From Epinephelus fuscoguttatus (taxonomy: Eukaryota > Chordata > Actinopteri > Perciformes > Serranidae), in assembly GCF_011397635.1 (NCBI RefSeq), contig NC_064773.1, forward strand, positions 23,662,449 to 23,726,448: 64,000 nt of DNA. Direction: 5' to 3'. The notes under the pieces were generated by a model. It was not told the DNA's origin. It made no database searches and worked only from the letters and a program-made list of their open reading frames with translations. A program made the translations under genes and the position numbers. Position 1 is the stretch's first letter; the number at the start of each line of letters is the position of its first letter. This document shows, piece by piece, positions 12,201 through 23,500 of this stretch.

Positions 12201-13050
12201 TTTCATGTTGGAGCGGCTGGTGGAACAGAAGAAAGCCATCGATGAGATGTCGATCGAGTGCAATTTCAGGGAAATGATAAGCTGCGATCAGTGGGAGGTA
12301 ATGCTGTCGGTCTGCAATGCACTGAAACCTTTCGAAGTCGCCTGCAGGGAGATGAGCAACCGCACTGCCACTCTGGGACAAGTGATACCACTCATTCACA
12401 TTCTCAACAGAAAGATAGACCTGCTGTTTGACGAAACCGTGGGCATCGACAATATGCTCAAGTCACTAAAGGAAGCCATGGTGAGCAAAATGTCCACAAC
12501 TCTGCACGACCAACGATACACCTGGGCAACCATGCTGGACCCACGGTACAAGACTTCGTTGTTCACAGAAGAAGAAGCTGAGAGATGTAAGCAAGATCTG
12601 ATCCGGGAGCTGGATTTGTCCTCTTCTACCTCAGTTGCAGTTAAGCCTCCGCTGCCCAATGGCTGCAATGAGGCCCCCGTTTCCTCCAACACCTCCCACT
12701 CAAACAAGGACAACCTCTGGTCCCTGATGGCTGACATCCGACAAAAGATAAAACACGAGGAGAAGCCAAAGTCCTCAGAGCTGGCAGTGCTGGAGTACCT
12801 TGAGGAAGACATACTTGATCAAAGCTGTGACCCCCTTGACTATTGGAACCTGAAAAAGTTCCTGTGGCCCGATCTTGCCAAAGTAGCCGCCCGTTACGTG
12901 GGCTGCCCTCCCAGCATCGTCCCAGCAGAGACACTGTTCAGCACAGCTAGCGTCAACTGTGCCCTGAATCAGCCCAGGCCTTTACTGGAAAACATGGAGG
13001 GTCTGCTGTTCCTCAAGGTCAACCTCCCTTTGATTTACTTTCAGTACTGA
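9274..13050 (+). CDS. ZBED4: Zinc finger BED domain-containing protein 4 (domesticated hAT transposase)
   Basis: A single coding exon of 1258 codons, slightly longer than human ZBED4 (about 1170). The acidic N-terminus (1-190) is followed by four BED zinc fingers of C-x2-C...H-x4-H type: C218/C221/H242/H247, C386/C389/H410/H415, C559/C562/H582/H587 and C659/C662/H683/H688. Each has the W-x-HF lead and a conserved TSCL-x-RH core. Ser/Pro/Glu-rich linkers hold several V/I-K-x-E SUMO-like sites. From about 725 the protein is hAT-transposase-like: the RNase-H region has S-I-W (813-815) where active enzymes usually have Asp, keeps a TD at 888-889, and ends in an hATC dimerisation domain (about 1172-1255, with the LFSTAS motif). 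It probably acts as a nuclear DNA-binding regulator, not a transposase. Its tail faces ALG12. Identification is by four-finger architecture plus synteny. Confidence 0.96.
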   Translation: MDGEEEVSHMSEDMVSEPNGSIESKKREAKGTCLKIEGQDGYVFKSYSINPHDDAKSPACSSITLDKDSPPSLHLSPQDDKQLESDKASEADPASPALSNKCLNTDTEGNAENENYENGNEESEHIKEETVDANGMEDETQDDERLTFGSSVGPFATRDVDEYSNILSGYTSTLYDVAMDAVTQSLLSSMRSNTNPRKKSPAWNHFCISPRDSTKAICLYCMKEFSRGKNEKDLSTSCLMRHVRRAHPTVLLQDGADASSNNLAGSLASSLIPPSPNSPKNGDLTNNVISSASKNTSPSTSSAENSDLSSKEVLPKVEPKLELYANADTVSSTLSSSHSNDNNLEDMSDGGPERLPGTPKGSSSRRRSAVWKHFYLSPADNSKAVCIHCMNEFSRGKNGKDLGTSCLIRHMWRAHKEVVIEENGQGNHIPPPYTNPPSLLPRTQLQDPLEVKKESPLLPSSPETISDDLPQSMEESMDIKDESDEVMHLSGPESSLNLSFKTQGEDTPLTSSPCDLSEGPSLNQDHSVFQQNKRIMKRVKSEVWHHFIVSPVDQLKALCRYCPCVISRGKRGDFGTSCLMRHLMRRHPDVLKNQKSTDEKESSPHPYTSLTATDAVSTKETESPASEKKPQTLPVFSKKTSKLWNHFSISPADPTKVVCLHCGRTISRGKKTTNLGTSCLFRHMQRFHGHVLESNNTISGDVPSAEIHVKQELMDTSVYETEQNRERFDEHHPVAKKITKLIAEMLALDLQPSAMVENAGLNRLLEYLQPQYSLPPSSYFTSTAIPDMYERVKDVVLTHLKEAEGGVVHFTTSIWVNSQTREYLTLTAHWATYESSVRPQGQDFHCSALLSVSQIDCDHDMHDIPKQLEYLWDSWITSSGLKKGFTVTDNNTIRNTLEDHGHVTMQCFGHTIDLIVSEAIKSQRMVQNLLSIARKICERVHRSAKAKEKLAELQRVHQLPENQLIQDVPSKWRTSFFMLERLVEQKKAIDEMSIECNFREMISCDQWEVMLSVCNALKPFEVACREMSNRTATLGQVIPLIHILNRKIDLLFDETVGIDNMLKSLKEAMVSKMSTTLHDQRYTWATMLDPRYKTSLFTEEEAERCKQDLIRELDLSSSTSVAVKPPLPNGCNEAPVSSNTSHSNKDNLWSLMADIRQKIKHEEKPKSSELAVLEYLEEDILDQSCDPLDYWNLKKFLWPDLAKVAARYVGCPPSIVPAETLFSTASVNCALNQPRPLLENMEGLLFLKVNLPLIYFQY

Positions 13051-13905
13051 TCATTGTTGAGCATTAACTTGAAAACCCTTTATCAAGGACCAAGTTGCAT
13101 AGCTGTGAAATGGGGGATTTCTGTCGGGCAAAATGTAAAATAACGATTTATACACTGATTGATTCTCACTGCAAAGGCCAGATTTGGAGGTTTTATTTTA
13201 TTCTGTGTACTACTGTCAAACACTTTGGAGCTGTTGTGATGAAAAGTCTCAGTCAAAAGTGTATCAGGGAGGGAGGGTTTTTCTAGCTGTAGGGGTTGGT
13301 GATAACGTGTGTGCTTGTAAATCAATGTTTTTTTGTTTTCTGTGTCTACTCTCTCCTTGTGCCTTATCCAAAACTACTTCAGGTCAAAAATGCTGTAAAT
13401 ATTTTTTGTTAAATTGCGCAAATCACGTCAGGATGCTTTTTTTTTTTTTTTGATTATTATGTATTAAAGATAGATGCAGAGTTGTTTTCCGAATGAAAAC
13501 ATGGCCCAAAAATAAATGCTGTGACTGAAAGATGTTTTAAGTTAATGTTATTTAATTTTCATTGTGAATTTGTGGCTCATGGTACTGTCAGTTAGAAATA
13601 GACTGTTTTTTGTTTTCTTTTCTTTTTTTACTTGAGGAAATGTTTTTAATAAGATCATGTATAATATTGCTGTATTTTCAGAATAAGCAGTTTGTTTGGA
13701 ATATACAATTTGTCTCTTAAGCACAATTTAAGTTTATGTCCAGGGGATTAAATTATGGGTTTATTATTGAGTAAAACAATGTACTGTACATTTTTATATT
13801 AAATGACTTCTGAACCTAATTTGATAAATGTTTTAGCATTGAGACTGGAACCATGCAAATTTTGTGGTCATTTTTAAATAAAGGTTTTCCTTATGCAATA
13901 TTGTA
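13051..13905 (+). other. ZBED4: ZBED4 3' UTR with two poly(A) signals
   Basis: AT-rich sequence follows the TGA stop. AATAAA occurs at 13511-13516 and again at 13877-13882; the second is followed by a GT/T-rich stretch, so cleavage near 13900 is likely. T-runs and ATTTA-like words are scattered through it. Confidence 0.7.
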
Positions 13906-14004
13906 GCGGCTTTTCTTCAGTTAGCGATTAGAGAGATGTTTTAATGTACAGACCAGAGATCTGTCATGTGCAGGCTTGAAACAAATGTCCAGTTTAGGAA
14001 ACTG

Positions 14005-14642
14005 GTTTCCTCCTTCAGTTACAGTTTTATTCATCTATGAAATATATCTACAAAATGTACAAATAACAGCCTGAGGTAAAAAATATAACATTGTCTGTAG
14101 TTGCCTTGTCTGCAGGAAACAGTTTCTTCCTATAATTATTCATGAGAAATTCATTACACATCAGCATGAGAGTAGAGAAACATTCAGGATTCCCACAGTC
14201 ATTGAAAACACATGGAATTTCACAATGTTGTTTCCAAGCCTGGGGAAGTCATGGAATTTGTTTTTAAAACAGTCATTGAATTTAGTTCGTTTCTATATCT
14301 ATGTTATGTCTGGCAGTTACTTTGAAATTGTACTGGATTTTTGAGATGGAGCAATGTGAATGGTCATGAAAATGTTGGAAAAGTTTCAAAGTTTTGTCCA
14401 CAAAAATGTGTGGGAATTCTTTTTAACATCAGGAAAGATGTGACAGTTCAATTCAACATACTAATCTACTTACGCAGCATACATCAGCAGTCAACCTGTA
14501 ATGGTAGACATGCAACAGACCTGTGTTATTCTCTTTGTACCATCTATCCCACCATAGCCTTCAAGAACACTCATTTTGGTCACCTTTGGTCTTATTTTCT
14601 GGTCTCTAAGAAACACCTTAATCCAACACATTCCTTTTAAAG
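14005..14642 (-). other. ALG12: ALG12 3' UTR (minus strand)
   Basis: The first minus-strand AATAAA after the ALG12 stop is at 14031-14026, giving a UTR of roughly 600 bp. Its predicted end is only about 100 bp from the ZBED4 poly(A) site, so the two genes converge tail-to-tail. Confidence 0.6.
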
Positions 14643-17600
14643 TCACTCTTTGTGTTGCCTGGTTGCAGTCTTTCTCTCCATGAGCACAGTTTTCCTCTCT
14701 AATCGCACACTGACAGGTGGGAAGTGAAACATGTTGAAGGCAATGTTGCTGTAACCTTCCACGAAGGCCAGAGGCTGATGAGTGTCTTGGAGCTGCTGTA
14801 TCTTTGTGACGTTAGCCTCCATCAGTAGGTGCGAGTACATTTTGATGTCAGGATGCGAGAGACTCAGGTCCTCACGTTTGTCGTATCTGTTAAAAATTTG
14901 TAAAAAGGATTGCATTACAAAGGTAATATTAGATAAATCCCACATAAGTTATGGAATTACAGCAGTTTTCCAGGCCTGGAAATGGTTTGGAAGTAATGGA
15001 ATGCTTTGGAAAAGTTTTGATTATACATTGTTTTTGGGTGTTAAATTAAAATCACAAAACATGTCTAACATTAACATGAAATACATTAATTTTATCACTA
15101 ATTTAGAATCTCTATTCTTGCATTATAATACAAGATGATTATAACGGGTACATTATTTTTGGACACATTTTACTTCAGAACAATGAAAAAAAGCACTCAC
15201 CTCCAGTTTCTGTTCTGCTCTAGGAAGCGAGATACTCCAGTTTCAGCAGCGTAGGTGTCAATATGCACAAAGACATCTGAGGGGACAAAGGCACTGAGTA
15301 AAAATGTGTTCTCCAAACAAACTTCTTATGCACAAATTTGTCTTATACACAATTAATAGAGTTAATCATACTAATATGGCTCGCATACATGCACACATAA
15401 ATTCAGTTTAGCTGACGTACTTGCTTGACACCATTACACAAACTTCAAAAGAGAGCAAAAGGGACAGGGAACACATGAACGCGCTGTTTTTAAAGTCACA
15501 TGCATTTCAATTCTTAGATCTGGTCAAATTTAAAACTGCAAGAATCATGTTAAAAGCGAGAAACAATTCACTCCTGGGCAACATTCAAAAAATGTTTTAT
15601 GACAGGGAGGAGGGGGTATAATTCAAGAGGAGAATTTAACTTTAAAAAACAATGTCCATACAACTGAGAAGAGTCTGTGTATCTCAGTGTATGGTGTGGA
15701 CTATAAATCAATCAATAAAAAATAAAAAGGTATAAATCAATAAACAGGTATTTTTGGCAGATACATAGATGAGGAAAGGTTGTGTCAGGGGAGTGCATAT
15801 TTATTTTGTAACACTGAGATATACTTGGACTGTAAATAAACTGGGATTATTACTTATGTACTTAATTGGGTGGTCAATAGACTGGGGATATTAGTTGTAA
15901 ATAAATTTGGGAATTTGTTGAAATAATGTATGAATTAAAAAAGGAAATGTAGGAAAGACACACATATACATAGACATGTAAGTTTTACTTCTACCTACTT
16001 GTTTTCGGACACTTATCTTGTTCTCGTTTGTTTTTTTATTATGTCTTTTACCCCTAAACTCACACACTACATGCACATTTGATCAAGTTTCTCCATACTT
16101 TCAATTGTTAAATCTTCAATATGTATAAAGTTATTAGCTCCTCTCAAAGGTGGCAAGCATTAAACTCCCTGCAAATAAAAATGTGCTGAAGAGACACTGA
16201 CCTGCTGTGACTGGCAGCAGCCTGTGTAGTTCCTGCATTCCTTGGCCGCCCGGGTAGTTGTGGTGGGACACGTAGAGACTAATACCAGAGTATGTGGCAT
16301 TGGTCAGCAGCTGGCCAACCACAACCGCAGAGCCCAGTTTGTACATCCAAGATTTCTGGTAGTTGCACAAACTGAAGCACAGAGGAAAAGAAGAGCAATA
16401 GCTTTTGCAGTCTATAATGTGAAAGAGCAGCCATGACATAAACCCACATTGACGCAAGTCCTTCTTATGATGGCACTGGTATCAATATCTGGAAAATAGC
16501 TGCTCTGTATCTATTTTAAGAGCGAGGAATAATCAACATCCACCAGCCAAGTCTAATGTACAGAATGCAGCAGCTGGTCGTGCACTCCAAACTGCCCTTT
16601 TAGCATCGTAACTTTCTCATCTTTCAAATTATTTCTGTACTCCATGGGTCATATTCAGCTTATAAAGCAAAGAGTGTCTGGTTTGTATTGGTGTCTATCA
16701 GACATTAGATAAAGTGTCAATTTCCGAGCATTTGGATTAATATTTTTTTACTTACATGAAAGAACAGCCTCGGGCAGCCACCAAGCTGAGCACAGGGAAC
16801 GTGTATATGATGAAGCGCAGCTCCTTGTGGGGCAGCAGCGAGTAGATGAGGATGAAGCCGACGGTGGGTAGCAGCAGCAGCCTCATCCGCCTGTCGAGGA
16901 GGCCGAAGGGGACGAAGAGCAGCGTGCAGCCCAGGGCGCGGGGCACGGCGGAGTAGAAGTACCACAGAAAGGGAGAGGTTTACTGGGGAGAAGAGAGTCA
17001 AGGAGAACTGCAGGGTGGAGATTCACAAACAGTTAACAAATGTGTAAAGGAAAATTCATACACATAAGTGGGAGAGTACTCGAGTAAATCAAAAGGATAT
17101 TCCCCAGTTGGAACTTTTGTTGAGAACAGTGTTGTACCACAAAACCTGACCTTCAGGCCACAAAAGCTTCCTCCAAAAGAAGGTGTCAACGGCCACAGTC
17201 AGAGCTGTGAAACACAACCGAAATCAAAACTCGTTTGGACAATTTATCGAGTATGTACTTATCATACACTGTACATTCACTACTCACCGAGCGACAAGAT
17301 CCCAGCAGGAACAGCATAGTACAGCAGCTGCAGCAGTCCCAGCTTCCTGCTCAGCAGTGATATCAGTAACATGAGTCCCAAGAAAATGCAGAGCTCTGAC
17401 CGGAACACAATGATGACCAAAGCAGAGAGGCTGACGAATCGGCCGTATTTCTGAGCCATCCAAGATGTGAATGCAACCAGAACTGGGAAGGAAAATGTAT
17501 AATGTCATCATGTAGATACAGAGTATCTGTTTTATGATGATTATCACCCATGTGTCTTACCTATTGGCAGTGCAAATACATTAGGGAGCGTCCTAGTGCT

Positions 17601-20052
17601 GTAGAACATCAGGTGAAACTGAGAAGCACACGTCAGACAGAAAAGACTTGCAACCGTGGAGCCAAACTGCTTCCTCACCTCCTTCTGCATGTGCCACAGT
17701 GCACCGACAACACACACTCCCAGGGAGGCTCGGACTGCACACAACACATCAACAGAATGGATTTGTTTAAATTGTTTGAACAGGCAACAACGTTTATAGA
17801 GCTGCAACTAACAATTATTTTCATTAACAATTAATCTGCCCACTATTTTCTCAATTAACTGTTTTATAGTGAAACATGTCCTGTATAATTTCCCATAACC
17901 CAAGGTGACATCATCAAATGGTATGCTTTATCCAGCCAACAGTCCAGCGATCCACAGCTGATCAGTTTATAATCATGTTTGACAATGACAAGCATCAAAT
18001 TCTCACATTTAGGAGGCATGAAAAAAGAAAGAAGACATTGAATTTGTGAAAAAAGAAGCATATTAAGTATTTCTGATTGTTAAACATTTTAAAGATAGAT
18101 GAGTTAGACGGAAGATTGTATTAAAAGCTTGTTTTACACAAACTTCTGCAATTATTACGTTCACTATTTGAGTTAATTGTACAGTTTATCAGTTTGTTTG
18201 TACAGTTATTGTTATGCATTGACTATAATATCAAATATCCATAAATATGTCACTCGGTCAGGGGTTGTCATTTTACTTAATGATAGAAAACGAGTTCTTT
18301 GAGGACAAAGGTTGGAATTCACTGGGCTAATCGATGAATCAACTATAATCAACTATTGCAGTTCTAATTGTTTTGAACATATAGGTAGAGGGCAAAAGTA
18401 CCAGTTAGTTCGACAGTAGCGATTTACCTATCAGCTGTGAGTAGAATTTTGGTGTGTCCAGCAGAGACGACAGAAACACAACAGGGCAGCTGAGAATGGA
18501 GAGGAACAGGGGGCCGAGGAAAGTCCGTGGCACCACACCAGGGAACTCATGATGGTCATACTGAAAGACAACACAGATACACTCAGACCTTATTACAGAA
18601 AATGTTATTTTTACTTGAATTCATTGCTGACCTTGGAAACAACAGTTGGCAAAATATTTTCATGTCAAGATCTATTTAGGAGTCAATCTGAAGATCTCAA
18701 TCACATCACATGGTTTTAAATAGCAGATGGAGGACGTGTAGATGTTGAAATTTCTATGTTCCTCTCATAGCCCCGATTATGAGTCACACATGACATGGTT
18801 ACTAATGGCTGGTGGCTCCAAACTGTCTTGCATAGAAGGGACTAGAGAGAGTGTTTGGTTTAACTCCATTTGATTAGTCTTTATACTCATCTGATTGTAT
18901 GTGTTTTTGTTTTTTTGTTTTGTTAATTTTTTTCTTATTATCTAATCTTACTGAAATACTGTCAATACATCAAGTCTGATTTCTTTTATTTATGGCCTCA
19001 TTTTTTATTATTTTTTTTATGTGCTGTATGGCTGTCTGGGGTATGTATGTTGCTCTGTCTGTTTAAACTCAATGAAAAGTATTAAAAAAAAACTTCTTTT
19101 TTTTTTTATCTCCATCTATGGATGAAGATTGAAAACTCTTCAGAACAGCTACTAAATTGATCTGGTGCTGGGATTGTTTTGACAACTGTTTCTCAATTAT
19201 TGAACTGGTATTGTGTGCATAATTATGGTCTATATTTACATGTTTTTGAGAACAAATACAAGATGTATGTATCAGCACACACTGCAATGTAATGTATTTT
19301 TATGACTTGGCTACACAAGTAAAGCTGAAACAACATTTTGTTTCGAATATAAAAGGTACCTAATTTAATCTAATATGATAAAGATAAAGCATACTTCTTA
19401 TGAAAGCAGTAAGATTACATTTAAAAGTTCAGCAGATACAATACAGCATTCATTTATCCACATAATACTTCTGTAAACAGTACAAAAACATGATATTCAC
19501 TAATAACAAGAGCAGTCCATCTCAAAGTAAGAAGACAGGGCATGCTTAAACATACCAGGTGTTGAAATGAATCTAATATCAACAGGCAAATTATTGCAGT
19601 CTGTTGGGGCTTTAAACATAAAAGCTCTTTTGCCCACTGTTTTCTTACAAGGGACAGTGCCACATTTGATAATATGAAGCAAAAGGTACAAGATACTGTT
19701 GTAAATAGTGAGGACAGGTGAATTAAAAACATGTAAATATAAGCTGAAGCCAGTGAATGCGTCTTCTTACATTTAAAGATGGCGTATTCACAGACGTTTA
19801 ATATTTCTGATAATTATTTAATTCACTGGTGTTGTGCAAAGTTAGCTTGTTAGCACATAGAACAGTATGGGAGGACATATAACGCCTGCTTACCTTGTCA
19901 AAGTTAAGTCTGTGATACAAAATGTCGTGCGCTGCTTGTAAATTAAAGCTTTCCTCAACTTTAGTGAACGGACAAATAAATAAATGCAAAAGACACACTG
20001 CTGTGAGTAAAAACAGCAGTGGCAGCCCTGAAACAGTCCTTTTTTCAGCCAT
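14643..20052 (-). CDS. ALG12: Dol-P-Man:Man7GlcNAc2-PP-Dol alpha-1,6-mannosyltransferase
   Basis: Minus-strand coding exons: 20052-19894, 18560-18428, 17734-17561, 17482-17288, 17204-17101, 16979-16756, 16371-16202, 15276-15201, 14886-14643. Together they give 1479 nt, 492 residues (human 488), with all phases consistent. It is a multi-pass ER-membrane GT-C enzyme that adds the eighth mannose (alpha-1,6) to the lipid-linked N-glycan precursor, using dolichol-phosphate-mannose. Visible family marks: a hydrophobic N-terminal helix, K31-VEESFN in the first lumenal loop, Y54[33 protein letters not shown], the LNKSSNWG block ending at Gly255, [21 protein letters not shown] and a C-terminal YDKRED. 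All introns are GT-AG except intron 5 (after Gly255), which is U12-like and is reported separately. Exon 6 is strikingly GC-rich. The gene shares a divergent promoter with CRELD2. Confidence 0.97.
15430..15720 (+). mobile_element. LINE reverse-transcriptase C-terminal fragment in ALG12 intron 7
   Basis: The + strand encodes a '[15 protein letters not shown]' motif followed by 'LLGNIQKMF' and, after a frame shift, a 'GEFNFKKQC' stretch. This is the C-terminal text of a family of fish non-LTR retrotransposons. It lies antisense to ALG12 and is truncated and broken by stops. Confidence 0.6.
16980..17100 (-). other. ALG12: ALG12 intron 5: U12-type (minor spliceosome) intron with unusual ends
   Basis: Reading the minus strand, exon 5 ends in the codons for N-W-G and is followed directly by ATATCCTTTT (17100-17091), the textbook AT-type U12 donor. 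Near the other end TCCTTGACT (17004-16996) matches the U12 branch site, with the branch A at 16998. The next in-frame coding text (T-S-P-F-L-W) starts at 16979. The only nearby AG (CCCCAG) would place TAA in frame, and no GT donor fits. The intron therefore reads AT...AA (121 nt). A shift of two bases gives AT...AC with Ile for Thr. Confidence 0.75.
17797..18366. mobile_element. MITE copy ('tagagctgcaac' ends) in ALG12 intron 2
   Basis: The left end TAGAGCTGCAACTAAC and right end TTGCAGTTCTA are the same family as the element at 7573-7882, with the shared 'attattttcatt' arm. This copy is longer and more diverged, with an internal region unrelated to the first copy from about 18110 to 18290. 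Both ends touch TA. Confidence 0.65.
18790..19092 (+). mobile_element. LINE 3' UTR with A-tail in ALG12 intron 1
   Basis: A T-rich region ends with 'aaactcaatgaaaagtatt' and a poly(A) run (19083-19091). This resembles the 3' end of L1-type fish retrotransposons. No coding part remains. The family call is tentative. Confidence 0.4.
19490..19740 (-). mobile_element. LINE reverse-transcriptase C-terminal fragment (minus strand) in ALG12 intron 1
   Basis: The minus-strand frame reads '[20 protein letters not shown]' and then a 'FKHALSSYF' end. This is the typical G-K-x-A-F...W-N-x-L-P...F-K-x-x-L-K tail of non-LTR reverse transcriptases, with the Trp replaced by Cys. It is only a fragment. Confidence 0.5.
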
Positions 20053-20264
20053 GACAGCTGAGTGACTTTATCACTTCCTGTCAAGACAGGAAGCGAACTA
20101 TTCATGCTTTCATCTCGCTGAAAAATATTTTTATTGTAATGTGACAAAGATATTTTTTAGAAATTACCTCTAACACGTCACCAAAAGGGAAAAAAATAAT
20201 TATTTTACATAATATAATTATATTCCCGAATTTTCCACGTGGGGAAGCAGCGGTTTGTCCCGCG

Positions 20265-20283
20265 CGTGGCGGCTTGTGATTGG
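20265..20283 (-). promoter_or_regulatory. ER stress response element (ERSE), perfect match, facing ALG12
   Basis: On the minus strand the sequence is CCAAT, nine bases, CCACG, exactly the ERSE consensus bound by NF-Y plus ATF6/XBP1. It lies 213 bp from the ALG12 start codon. Confidence 0.85.
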
Positions 20284-20312
20284 TTGTACATTTGTTTGAC
20301 AGGCCATCCGAG

Positions 20313-20331
20313 CCAATCAGCGCAAGCCACA
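20313..20331 (+). promoter_or_regulatory. ERSE-like element facing CRELD2, one mismatch
   Basis: CCAAT, nine bases, CCACA on the + strand: correct spacing, last base A instead of G. It lies 225 bp from the CRELD2 start codon. With the minus-strand ERSE it forms a back-to-back pair, the CCAAT boxes 29 bp apart. Confidence 0.7.
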
Positions 20332-20555
20332 ATTCGATCAAGAAGCTGACGCGGAAATCCGAACCCGCAGCGTTTTTTTTCTTCAGCCGGCATGTAAATA
20401 CTACTTTGTTGCGCTTTGCATAGATAACGCAGACTTAGATTTAATGTTAGGAACGGCTCATTTAGATGTGTTCGACCCGTGCAGCGCTTTACTAGCTTGT
20501 GTGTGGCTTCAGCGTGTGTCCTGATATGAAAGTGTGTCTGAATTGATCGGCTGAG

Positions 20556-23500
20556 ATGCTGTCCACCGGTCCAGAGCTGCGGCTATTGTCTTGTTTAATT
20601 GTTGTTTTACTTTTTCAAGCCACTGGCGCCAAGAGGGACTTAAAAAGCGCCTGTTCTACCTGTCAGCAAATCACTGATAACTTCAACAAGGTAGGAAAAC
20701 ACTACTTTTGTTTGTTGTGACATTATAATATATTGCTCAAGTATTGTTAATGATTCCTGTATATTCAGTGACACTGTTTTGTGTTTAGGGCTATGACAGA
20801 ACAGCAAAGCAGAACTTTGGGGGAGGCAACACAGCCTGGGAGGAGAGAAAACTGTCCAAATATGAGACAAGGTGAGACAGTGCATCCTGTCCTGTCCAGG
20901 TCACCCTGCCACAGGGGCCGGTCATCACACCTGTGTTTGCTTTGCACCAGAGCTGCAGGCAGTTGTACAGCAGGAAGCTTATCTTAACTTCTAGACAAAC
21001 AGGATGTATTTGAATACATAGCAGACTGCATGGTGTTAATTTGCCACGACAAGCAACAGTTTCCTTTCCCAGCTTTACACAAAACCATGCAACAAGCACT
21101 TCCTCATATCAAACAGTTTATGTGACATCCATTCATCTTGTCGCTTCCTTTACAGCGAGATCCGTCTGATGGAGATCATTGAAGGGCTGTGCGACAGCAG
21201 CAGCTTCGAGTGCAACCGCATGTTAGAGGAGCACGAGGACCATTTCGAGACTTGGTGGTTCAAGAGGTGGGTGCTGGTTATGTAAATGTTGTCAAACTTT
21301 GATGCCAGCATGGTCAGCGACAATTGCAACTATCAGTTTCACAACATCAAGACGTCACACAGCTTGTGTAAAGTAAAAGACTTGCAGTGTTATTTGTGTA
21401 TAAAATGATTGGTTCACAGCTCACCTCTTCCTGTTTTGTTTCCTGTTGCAATGCAGGAAAACGAAACACCCCGATCTGCATAAATGGTTCTGCATTGAAA
21501 CTATCAAAGTGTGCTGTCCGAAGGGAACGTTTGGACCGGACTGCAATGGTGAGGAAAATCCTTTCAGCATTTAGTGTCCATGTTGGTTCTATTTCTGGCA
21601 GACAAGACATGTATGTATCTCAGCGTGTGGCAGTAGCATGGATGTTAAAATTGTTAACTATTTCCTGATTTTATTTGTGAAGCCTGCGTTGGGGGCTCTG
21701 ACACTCCATGTCACGGAAATGGAAACTGTGATGGCGACGGGACGCGCGGTGGGAACGGAAAGTGCAGCTGTGACCATGGCTACGAGGGGGAGTTCTGCCT
21801 AGACTGCATCGACGGCTACTTCAACGAAGTGAGGAACGACACCTTCTCTCTGTGCACAGGTACACGTCGACACAGAGAAAGTGTTGCACCACCAGCTTTT
21901 TCAGTGACATGTCTACATACGTATATGTATATATGGTAAGTGTTCTGAATTCTGAATGCAAGCTTCCCCTCTCCCTACAGAATGCCACTCCTCCTGTAAA
22001 ACCTGCACTGGAGCGAGCAGTCAGGACTGTGACGAGTGCAAAGACGGCTGGGAGGAGGACGACCAGGAAGCTTGTGTTGGTAATGCTTACCATGCATGAG
22101 TAGACTTTGAAAAGACTTTAAAAGTACTTTTAAAACAGTAAACTCTGACACCCTGTGATATGTTGAGAGTGTGAGGTTTTAGTCACACACTATAAATAGA
22201 TTTTGCAAGGACCAGGGATCTTGCAGGGTCACTATTTGCAAGACTACAACTGGATTTTCCTTTTGAGGTTATTTTCCATCCTGCTCCTGGTGGAAAACAT
22301 TACGCCAAACTCCCTTTAAGAAATGTGACATTTTAACTATTCCTCATGTGTACACAAAACACATAACTCTAGAAACACAGGATAAAAGACATCATATCTT
22401 GACAGTATTCTTGTCAATTCGGCATCAATATAATCCATAAAGATAAACTGCATTTGTGTACAAACATTACATATGTGGATTTTAATGCCTCAACTTGCTA
22501 CCAGTCTCTGTGCTATTTTAGTCAGAGGATAGCCATTTTCAAAATTAAGATTTCTCACTAAAATAAGTGCTGGTTGGTGGATAAGATACACAATGAAGTA
22601 AACTCCAACTCTTGTTCACTCCACAACTCCACCAGTTCTCCTCCTACTCCACAGTCCCAAAAGATCAGAGACTTGTTTATGCCTCCCCAGAGTCCCCTCC
22701 ATGTTTACGGTCTACGCGGTTTGCTGCTTCTTGTTTGGTGCCGGAGAGAGTGCAGCTATTGGTTGTTGACTATGTTCACGTTATTGAACTTCACTATTTA
22801 CACGAGCCAAGACTGAAAAGTGTCTATAATATTGAACATGTTTGATTTTGTTGAAATGTCAAGACAAGAAACAGACATAAGACAGCTCAGGCTGAGTTTT
22901 AAGACCACCTTACACCAAACTAACAAGATCACTGGGGCACACACCAACTGAGGTAAAACTCTCGTGACGATCCCGGCACTAGAAATTTTCATATTTTCAT
23001 ATCTGTCTGCGACAGTCAAATTGCTGAAAAGTAGTTTGGTGCAAGGTTGGCATAGGAGCACCGGTGTAAAGTCTCCATGTTGTACACGGGGGAAAAAATG
23101 GCAAAAATATACGTTCTATGTGCACCACTGTCGACCTCACTGCAGTCTATCTTACAGATGTGAACGAGTGCTCCAAAGATCCGTCTCCATGTGGAGAAGA
23201 TCAATACTGCGTTAACTCCGAAGGCTCCTACTCCTGCAGGGGTAATTACTCACAACATCAGGGCACAACAGTATCTGCTGCTTGTTTTACTTTGGTTGGG
23301 GAGAAATTATTTACCAGTGGTATACGAAGCAATTCCATAAAGTGTTTGATAACACGTCATGATGATTTCACATATTTACAGCCTGTTTACATCAAACAGG
23401 AAAATAATTTTCTCTTTCTTCATGGGAATATTTTTAGTGACATTCATCTAATAGTAAGGTTTTTTTATGTATTTGTCCTTCCTAGCCTGTGACAACGTGT

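Larger units (their letters stand above)
20053..20555. promoter_or_regulatory. Bidirectional ALG12/CRELD2 promoter
   Basis: 503 bp separate the two start codons, which point away from each other. The central 20225-20370 is GC/CpG-rich and holds two CCAAT-N9-CCACN elements, a CCACGTGG palindrome (20235-20242) and a TGACGCGG word near 20347. There is no TATA box in a fitting position. In mammals the Creld2-Alg12 pair is also head-to-head and ER-stress inducible, so this is a conserved arrangement. Confidence 0.85.

Noticed and set aside
12396-12812. 138-codon frame antisense to ZBED4
   Set aside because: Antisense shadow of a long coding exon, with no independent support.
16983-17104. Ordinary GT-AG intron between ALG12 exons 5 and 6
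   Set aside because: The CCCCAG acceptor would bring TAA into frame and no GT donor restores the conserved N-W-G-T-S-P text.
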